Assembly (NCBI RefSeq): GCF_014212315.1
Contig: NZ_JACKXE010000001.1
Span: 372,001-436,000 of the forward strand
Source: Nocardioides luti
GTDB taxonomy: Bacteria; Actinomycetota; Actinomycetes; Propionibacteriales; Nocardioidaceae
Direction of reading: 5' to 3'
DNA length: 64,000 nt
Part shown: positions 58,914 to 64,000 of the stretch, one piece after another
Numbering within the stretch: position 1 is the stretch's first letter
How the letters are laid out: the number at the start of each line of letters is the position of its first letter
The notes under the pieces: generated by a model
Told to the model about the DNA's origin: nothing
Databases searched by the model: none
What the model saw: only the letters and a program-made list of their open reading frames with translations
Position numbers and translations under genes: made by a program

Positions 58914-59426
58914 ATGGAGTGGACGAGGGCAGGAACGGCGGCAGCTGGCTTCAGTGGATATATCCGCTTCGCGGACCTTTCTGAGGCGTCGGTGCCAAGC
59001 GGGCCGGGTGTCTACCTGGTGTTGAGCGAGGCCGTTGGAATCCCTGCATTTCTCGCCGATAGTCCGGCCGGGTGGTTCAAGGGCAAGGACCCGTCCGTCA
59101 GATCCGACGTGCTCCAGCAGGCATGGGTCGACGGTGCGCAGGTGCTCTACATCGGGAAGGCGAGCGCGGGCGCACGAGGACGTCGGGGAATTGCGAAACG
59201 GCTCGACGAGTTCCGGCGGCACGGGGCCGGCGAGCCTGTTGGGCACTGGGGTGGTCGCTACCTCTGGCAGTTGGCCGACGCCGATTCACTGCTAGTCGCG
59301 TGGCGTGAAACCCCCGACTCTGAACCCGAGGACCTGGAGTCCGAACTCATCGCTGAGTTCATGAACAGGTGGGGAGCACGTCCATTCGCGAACCGGAAGG
59401 CCGGCCGCAGGATCGCTCCAAGCTGA
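58914..59426 (+). CDS. GIY-YIG nuclease-like protein
   Basis: A 170-residue protein: GVYLVLSEA is the GIY element and [20 protein letters not shown] the YIG element, followed by [21 protein letters not shown], the metal-binding glutamate in [21 protein letters not shown], and its terminal asparagine. It has the stand-alone GIY-YIG layout. Such proteins are usually in mobile elements or defence islands and their DNA targets are unknown. CACACT 6 nt before the ATG fits the leaderless pattern. First gene of the lower-GC island. Confidence 0.82.
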   Translation: MEWTRAGTAAAGFSGYIRFADLSEASVPSGPGVYLVLSEAVGIPAFLADSPAGWFKGKDPSVRSDVLQQAWVDGAQVLYIGKASAGARGRRGIAKRLDEFRRHGAGEPVGHWGGRYLWQLADADSLLVAWRETPDSEPEDLESELIAEFMNRWGARPFANRKAGRRIAPS

Positions 59427-59474
59427 CGGCCGCGGCGATTCCGCTTTTGTGGACCAACAGCCACCGGCCGGCCA

Positions 59475-59480
59475 TAGAGT
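59475..59480 (+). promoter_or_regulatory. leaderless -10 box for the 54-residue HTH gene
   Basis: TAGAGT ends 6 nt before the ATG at 59487, strong support that this very short frame is expressed. Confidence 0.6.
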
Positions 59481-59486
59481 CCGGTC

Positions 59487-59651
59487 ATGACCGGCCCGAT
59501 CACGCCCAAGGGGCTCGCGGCAGAACTGGGGGTTGCTGCCAGGACGATCCGGCAGTGGCTGAGAGACCAAGGCTGGCAGAGCGTGCCCTACACGCGCTGG
59601 GAACTGACGCAGGAGCAGGCCGAGCAGGTCCGAACCCGATTCAGAACCTGA
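59487..59651 (+). CDS. 54-residue helix-turn-helix protein
   Basis: A complete 54-codon frame. KGLAAELGVAARTIRQWLR is a textbook helix-turn-helix, preceded by MTGPITP and followed by DQGWQSVPYTRWELTQEQA, resembling MerR/excisionase-like or Lsr2-C-terminal-like single-domain binders. It has its own leaderless promoter. Placed between the GIY-YIG gene and the beta-flower gene, it could regulate the island or be an excisionase-type factor. Confidence 0.8.
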   Translation: MTGPITPKGLAAELGVAARTIRQWLRDQGWQSVPYTRWELTQEQAEQVRTRFRT

Positions 59652-59791
59652 GGCGGTGCTCGATACAGCCAACTCAGCCGGAGGACTGGGTCGTTGGCGG
59701 TGGCTGACGCACGCGAGCCAGGCCGACCGCGTGCCTTGCCTCGCCGCGCTAGGCGGCTTGGGTGAGAGCTTCATGAGGCAAGATTCAGCAC

Positions 59792-60145
59792 ATGGACCCC
59801 ATATTCGGCTCGTCTGGTCAGGTCGTCGCTTGGTCTGAAGGCGATGAGATCCTCTCGCTGGACGGCCAATATCTAGCCTTTCTCCACACCGGCAGCATCA
59901 TCGCTTACAACGGCGACGGGCATATCGGCTGGTTCGACGAGGGCGTCTTCTGGGACTCGAGTTTTCGCGCCGTAGGCATGCTCCGCGACGCGACAGCACG
60001 CCTGCCGAGACCCGGACTTGGTGGAGTGCCGGGACGACCGGGTCGAGCGGGACGTCCTGGGCGACCGGGTGTTCCTGGCACTCCCGGCCGACCCGGCAGG
60101 AGCAACGCCTGGTCATCGTCGTCTTGGTCATCGTGGCAGCCCTGA
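59792..60145 (+). CDS. 4-fold beta-flower-like protein with collagen-like tail
   Basis: A 117-residue protein. Residues 1-65 contain four short repeats of the type MDPIFGSSGQVVAW, SLDGQYLAFLHTG, AYNGDGHIGWFDE and WDSSFRAVGML, a pattern I associate with the small 4-fold beta-flower domain. Residues about 72-107 are a glycine-proline-arginine tail of PGRPGR-like triplets, ending in a serine/tryptophan cap (SSSSWSSW). Function unknown. AAGATT lies 6 nt before ATG 59792. Confidence 0.7.
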   Translation: MDPIFGSSGQVVAWSEGDEILSLDGQYLAFLHTGSIIAYNGDGHIGWFDEGVFWDSSFRAVGMLRDATARLPRPGLGGVPGRPGRAGRPGRPGVPGTPGRPGRSNAWSSSSWSSWQP

Positions 60146-60347
60146 GGAACTTCGCGCGCCACCCTCGCGGCAGACTGACGCAGTCGGTGCTCTGAGAAGG
60201 CATGAGGCGGGCTTCCGGCTGGGACCTTAGAGACAGCGGGACTAACCGGGCTCAATTTGCGCCACGCCGTTAGGCCAACGCTGGGAGCTCTCGGCGCGCG
60301 CCGTAGCTGCATAATCGCGAAACCACACCTCTTGTCGGGTGCGCCCG

Positions 60348-60353
60348 TAACAT
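60348..60353 (+). promoter_or_regulatory. leaderless -10 box for the 62-residue membrane protein
   Basis: TAACAT ends 7 nt before the GTG at 60361. Confidence 0.55.
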
Positions 60354-60360
60354 TCGGGCC

Positions 60361-60549
60361 GTGCCGGTGATTCTTGAACTGATGGCGCTTAGTGTCGTGT
60401 CCTTATGGGGCGTGACTCTGGCGGCGACCGCCTTCCTGCAAAGGACAGCCGTCAAGATCTGGCTGTGGTTCCTGTCTATCGCCGGAACCCTGGCCACGGT
60501 TGCCCTGTCGGAGACCGTCCGACAGAGCGTAGCGGCCGCCTTCAACTAA
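60361..60549 (+). CDS. small membrane protein
   Basis: A 62-residue protein with two hydrophobic helices (ILELMALSVVSLWGVTLAATAF and IWLWFLSIAGTLATVAL), GTG start. No family recognised. The leaderless promoter and the island setting suggest a real gene, for example a toxin-like or defence-accessory peptide; that is speculation. Confidence 0.6.
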   Translation: MPVILELMALSVVSLWGVTLAATAFLQRTAVKIWLWFLSIAGTLATVALSETVRQSVAAAFN

Positions 60550-60596
60550 TTTCTGCCGGATCGCTCGCTCCCGCGTTGCGAGAGATTCGCGGTGGA

Positions 60597-60863
60597 ATGA
60601 CGCAGGTTCCTGCAGCAGTCACTGGGTCGGCTCCCTCGGACGCCGGAAGGCAAACCGTCGCCATGCAGGTCGACCATCTCGCGCGTGAGGCACGTGCGGC
60701 GTTAGCAGCCTTCTATAACGCTCTCCACCTCAACCGTTGCGCGGCTCATCTCAGACGGTTCTGGTCCTTGCCCAGTGTCTTGGCTTCCCTGACCACAGGC
60801 GACCGCGCTTATCCGTCGACCCGCGCCAGGAGATCCGGGCTTATTGACGATCACGATCGATAA
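60597..60863 (+). CDS. doubtful 88-codon frame
   Basis: Open frame MTQVPAAVTGSAPSDAGRQT and onward, ending 6 bp before the nuclease gene. It sits in an otherwise empty 320 bp gap (60550-60869). No -10 box at leaderless distance, a poor ribosome binding site, and no recognisable domain. Included only because it would be in position to be coupled to the next gene. Confidence 0.25.
   Translation: MTQVPAAVTGSAPSDAGRQTVAMQVDHLAREARAALAAFYNALHLNRCAAHLRRFWSLPSVLASLTTGDRAYPSTRARRSGLIDDHDR
60848..60859. promoter_or_regulatory. short palindrome before the nuclease gene
   Basis: CGATCACGATCG: arms CGATC (60848-60852) and GATCG (60855-60859), 11 bp before the ATG at 60870. Close enough to the start to be an operator. 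Confidence 0.3.
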
Positions 60864-60869
60864 TGAGCC

Positions 60870-62693
60870 ATGAGTACGTCGACAACAGGCGCTTCACTGT
60901 CCGCGCTTCAGCTAGCCCCCTATGCGTCTGTGCTCGTCTTGATGTGTGACGACCCCGATCCTCGGATCTACTTCGACGCACTGTGTAGGCAGGCAAGGAT
61001 TCTCAAGGCAAAGGGCCGAGGCGGTCGCGAAGTCACAATCATGGCCAGCGGTCTGGAAGACGCGGACGAGGTGCTACGCGGACGAAGCGCGGGCGACATG
61101 ACGATCGCTGCCGACGCATTCGCCGCTCGCACCATCAAGTTGCCCACGTGGGCAAAGGACGGCTTCTCAGACGTGGTCCACGACCTCTTCTTCGCCTACC
61201 TTCATGGTCGATTGATCGCTGTTCACTGTGACGGCTCCCTAGCGAAAGCGATCCTGGGCTGGATCGATCGCCCGCCTCGGCCCCCGCTGCGGCGCGTGGA
61301 CGCCGGGGTTCTGAACGAAGCACTGTTGTCGGGCGAAGCAAAGGGTTTGTGGCTGCGTGGAACGCATGTCCGCCGTTCCACGAAGGCCGATGCGAAAACA
61401 CTGTCGGGCACCGATCTCGGTGCTGCCCTTGATCCTGTACAGGACGCGACCTATTCAATGGGCTCTGCCAAGGCCAACATCCGCACCAACGCAGCCTTCG
61501 CGGCGCTAACTGGAATCGTCGGTGTCACCCCGCGCCGATCACGTGTCTGGTTCCGGCCAACTCAATCACTCGCAGACTTCATTGACGTGTGCACCGATCT
61601 ATTGCTCGCTCTGGATGCCGTCATAGTCGCTGGCAATTCAAACGACCGCCCATTCCCCTGGCTAGCAACGGAATTGCACGCTCTACAAGGCGTGGAGCAT
61701 GCCTTTGATCTCACGTGGTCGACGCCGCAGTCGCTGCCGACTCTGCAGTGGACGGACGAGATGGAGCAGGCAGCCGAAACTCTTGAACGCGCAACGATCA
61801 CCGTGAACGGACGAGCCGGAACTCCTGATTTCGAACTTGAGGTGGGCCTAGACGGCCGTGTCGCTGGACGACTTGGTTGCACAGTTACGCGTCTTGACAA
61901 ACAAACCGAGTTGCACTTCGGTTTTCGAGGAACGCCAACTGACGCGGGTCATGCCCGAGAGGTTCTTGACGCGTTGGAACAGACCGAGTTGCTGACGGTT
62001 CATTTCGCTAGTGGACATGCCATCACAGACAGCGCCATCTGGACGAGCCAGGTCAGCGACGCGCCGTTTCCCGCATGGGAGTGGGTTGATTTCGCTGGTT
62101 ACCGCGTAAACCGCGAGAAGACAGATGTCCCTCTCGATCTCCTGCACGCGTCGATCGCTACCGGGGGCGACGACTCCTTGTTTGCTTGGGTAGTCGACCA
62201 GTTCGGGTCGGCCGGCCACTTGACGTGTGATGACGGGGCGAACGAGGTGTGCGACTTCGTGCACCTCGCAGATGACGACACTCTCAGCTTGATTCACGTT
62301 AAGGCAGCGGGCACTGACTCGCCGCTCAGAAGACCGAGCGCCGGCAAATACGAGGTGGTCGTCGGGCAAGCCACCAAGAACGTGCGGTATCTCCAAAGTC
62401 GCACGCTCGATGAAGCCCTGCGCACCCACTTTGATCGGGCAACCTGGCTGGCCGGTGTGCGACAGCCCGATCGCTCACTACTACTCGCAGCCCTCGCGGC
62501 GCGAGATCCCGCGGCTGGGTCTGCGGTGGTGATAGTGCAGCCCCATGTCACTGTGTCGGCGCGACAATCCGCCCGCACGGCACTGACCGGCGCGGACGCC
62601 ACCCGGATTCGACTCTTGGAGACGATGCTCAACGCTGCCCGGGGATCTATGACCGCCGTCGGGAGTGAACTTCGGGTCATCGGGTCCAGCTAG
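60870..62693 (+). CDS. unrecognised 607-residue protein with PD-(D/E)xK-like nuclease motif
   Basis: Residues 1-200 (VLVLMCDDPDPRIYFDALCRQ, EVTIMASGLEDADEVLRG, WLRGTHVRRSTKADAK) match nothing I know. Residues about 430-510 contain DDGANEVCDF (Asp462) followed about 16 residues later by LIHVKAAG (Lys478) and QATKNVRYL, a pattern compatible with a PD-(D/E)xK nuclease core. No signal peptide or membrane segment. GC is lower than in the chromosome, and the gene lies beside an integrase remnant. Defence or selfish-element effector is the leading guess, not shown. Confidence 0.7.
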   Translation: MSTSTTGASLSALQLAPYASVLVLMCDDPDPRIYFDALCRQARILKAKGRGGREVTIMASGLEDADEVLRGRSAGDMTIAADAFAARTIKLPTWAKDGFSDVVHDLFFAYLHGRLIAVHCDGSLAKAILGWIDRPPRPPLRRVDAGVLNEALLSGEAKGLWLRGTHVRRSTKADAKTLSGTDLGAALDPVQDATYSMGSAKANIRTNAAFAALTGIVGVTPRRSRVWFRPTQSLADFIDVCTDLLLALDAVIVAGNSNDRPFPWLATELHALQGVEHAFDLTWSTPQSLPTLQWTDEMEQAAETLERATITVNGRAGTPDFELEVGLDGRVAGRLGCTVTRLDKQTELHFGFRGTPTDAGHAREVLDALEQTELLTVHFASGHAITDSAIWTSQVSDAPFPAWEWVDFAGYRVNREKTDVPLDLLHASIATGGDDSLFAWVVDQFGSAGHLTCDDGANEVCDFVHLADDDTLSLIHVKAAGTDSPLRRPSAGKYEVVVGQATKNVRYLQSRTLDEALRTHFDRATWLAGVRQPDRSLLLAALAARDPAAGSAVVIVQPHVTVSARQSARTALTGADATRIRLLETMLNAARGSMTAVGSELRVIGSS

Positions 62694-62807
62694 TTGACGC
62701 ACGCCGGGCCACTCGGAAGATCAGGGCTTTGAGCCTCCGTCTCAGTGGGCGGAGTTGAGGCGTCCACCAACTGCTCAGCGCTTCCTGTTGGAGCCCCGAG
62801 CGAAAAA

Positions 62808-63428
62808 CTAGACGCCGGCGACGTAGGCGGTGAGGAAGTGGACTCCGTGGCGGTCGAGGTTTCCTCGTGCGCGGTCATAGTGCTCAGTGGTCCTGGGGTC
62901 GGCATGTCGAGCGAGGATCTATGCGTCACGGAGCGGAACGCCCGCATCTAGGGCGTTGGTGGTCGCCGCGTGACGAAGCGAATGCGGGCTGATGTGACGC
63001 GGGATGCGGGCAGCCTTCGCGACCCGGGCGACCGGTGCACGTCGCGGCGGTCGATCGGCTTGCTGGAGACAGGGCGAAGGATCAGTCGCCCGGTGATCCG
63101 CTCTCTGCGGCAGGTCTCCAGGACGCGGAGCACCGGGACGGTCAAGGGCATAGTGGCGGGCTTGTCGCCTTTGCCCACGAGGTGCAGGAGGCGGTGGCCT
63201 CGTAGGGTCTCGGCGTAGTCTTCGATGCGAACTCGCGGCTGCTTCGGAAGCTCGTAGCGCGTTTTCCCCAGCAGGTAGGCGAGGGTGCCGTGGTGAACGG
63301 TGACGGTCTGAGCGACCTGGAGGAAGCGGATCAGTTCGAGCCGGTCGAGGCCTTGGATCCGGGACTCGTCGTTGTGAACCTTCGACAGCCGTGCGTAGAC
63401 GGCCGGGTCGGACGGGGCGCCCGTCGTT
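62808..63428 (-). pseudogene. decayed tyrosine-type site-specific integrase
   Basis: Reading the minus strand in shifting frames recovers the C-terminal catalytic part of a phage-type tyrosine recombinase: DRLELIRFLQVAQTVTVHHG, then NALRASEAAA (catalytic Arg I) only in a different frame, back to VRIEDYAETLRGHRLLHLVG and KPATMPLTVPVLRVLE, a further frameshift after PIDRRDVHR, and finally HISPHSLRHAATTNALDAG, an in-frame TAG where the family has Gln, and ILARHADPRTTEHYDRARG with the His and Tyr. At least three frameshifts and one stop codon, and no N-terminal part, so it is inactive. Marks past integration. Confidence 0.85.
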
Positions 63429-63434
63429 TACGTT
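63429..63434 (+). promoter_or_regulatory. leaderless -10 box for the gene at the right edge
   Basis: TACGTT ends 6 nt before the ATG at 63441. Confidence 0.55.
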
Positions 63435-63440
63435 AGAAGT

Positions 63441-64000
63441 ATGCCAGCGCTTGAGGAACTACTGACCGCAATGGATCGCACCTCGGCAAACCTCGCCAAA
63501 CTCGACACGATCTTGCAACTGGCCACTCCGCACTTCCCATCCGGACCTTCCGCCGGCTCTAACCGGGACTACGACAATCTGCGGCGGAACTGGTCAGAAA
63601 TCCTGTCCGAGTTGCCTCCGATTGACGGCTACCGTCTCGAGGAGCAGCTCCCCGATATCGATGAAGTCGGCCGCAACTTCATCGATTACGCCGACATCGG
63701 CGAGCCTCCTTTCGGTGCATGGGAGCAGCTCGAGGCTCCAGGACGCGCGCTCGACGACTACAGATTCCGGCTTGGCAAAGCTCGACGTACCGCCGTGCGC
63801 GGCAGGACGGAGACGCTGGTCAGCCAGATCAACAGCGCGCTTCCCCGCGTAGTCATTGCTGTGAAACACCGAGAAGTCGGCGAGTTCTATGCCGACGATG
63901 ACACGGCCATCGTCGACGAGGCCTTCCGCGAGCTTGATCGCCTGATCGGTGACGGTCCCGCGCGGAGCGGCCGCTGGTCGGATATGGCGCGCCACTTGAG
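63441..64000 (+). CDS. unknown protein, truncated by the window edge
   Basis: An open frame of 186 codons that runs off the right end: MPALEELLTAMDRTSANLAK onward, with WSEILSELPPIDGYRL, FIDYADIGEPPFGAWEQLEA and VVIAVKHREVGEFYADDD visible. Helical, acidic, no signal peptide. I do not recognise it. It starts right after the integrase remnant, is divergent from it, and has a leaderless -10 box, so it is a genuine gene of the island's far side. A minus-strand frame over 63594-63995 is its shadow. Confidence 0.7.
   Translation, partial: MPALEELLTAMDRTSANLAKLDTILQLATPHFPSGPSAGSNRDYDNLRRNWSEILSELPPIDGYRLEEQLPDIDEVGRNFIDYADIGEPPFGAWEQLEAPGRALDDYRFRLGKARRTAVRGRTETLVSQINSALPRVVIAVKHREVGEFYADDDTAIVDEAFRELDRLIGDGPARSGRWSDMARHL

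Noticed and set aside
59990..60110. Possible CRISPR-like or satellite repeat
   Set aside because: The periodicity is codon-level PGR/GRP triplets of the beta-flower protein tail, not spaced DNA repeats.
62690..62951. Short frames on both strands over the integrase remnant
   Set aside because: They overlap the decayed integrase, whose conserved motifs explain the sequence.
63594..63995. Minus-strand 133-codon frame
   Set aside because: Shadow of the better-supported edge gene starting at 63441, which has a promoter and a continuous frame to the end.
1..64000. tRNA, rRNA and insertion sequences
   Set aside because: No cloverleaf-like tRNA, rRNA segment or transposase was recognised; an island-flanking tRNA may lie outside the window.

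Overview
The window is very GC-rich chromosomal DNA with GTG as a frequent start codon. Gene content (cholesterol catabolism block, DUF4193, Arr, ECF42-type sigma factor) and the repeat family built on GGTTGCGCAGCAACC point to an actinobacterium, most likely a Nocardioides-like member of the Nocardioidaceae; the genus is inference. At least sixteen genes show TAnnnT ending 6-7 nt before the start codon, the signature of leaderless transcription, and I used it to fix several starts.

Layout. 1-2.35 kb: 5' tip of a KstR-boxed gene, a DinB-like protein, an AraC regulator and a divergent NAD(P)H-binding protein. 2.4-9.8 kb: a translationally coupled four-gene ABC export operon (two ATPases, two FtsX-like permeases). 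10-15.6 kb: steroid catabolism, hsaE-hsaG-hsaF on the minus strand, divergent from kstD and a MaoC-type hydratase, with a perfect KstR operator between the two arms; the order matches Mycobacterium tuberculosis Rv3534c-Rv3538. 15.7-31.6 kb: housekeeping and accessory enzymes (YceH-methyltransferase fusion, HrpB helicase, photolyase-like protein coupled to a 2H phosphoesterase, LLM oxidoreductase, family A polymerase, MFS transporter, GTPase) and an unusual protein with serine at every third residue. 31.6-36 kb: a LuxR response regulator, VOC proteins, and a small ECF sigma regulon (peptidase E, DGPF protein, ECF42 sigma) with two matching promoters. 36-44.2 kb: secreted proteins, namely a metzincin protease, a GH30 glycosidase and a 1184-residue surface protein with seven about 65-residue repeats; the last two lie in lower-GC DNA. 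44.4-58.8 kb: many small conserved proteins, Arr rifampin ADP-ribosyltransferase, two DHFR-like reductases, three secreted proteins, a deoxyribosyltransferase-thioesterase fusion and an SNF2-like helicase.

58.9-64 kb is an accessory island of visibly lower GC: a GIY-YIG protein, a 54-residue HTH protein, a beta-flower protein with a collagen-like tail, a small membrane protein, a 607-residue unrecognised protein with a PD-(D/E)xK-like motif (candidate defence or mobile-element nuclease), a decayed tyrosine integrase, and a gene running off the right edge.

No rRNA, tRNA, CRISPR array or intact insertion sequence was seen. All functional calls are by eye from motifs and context; no database search was run.
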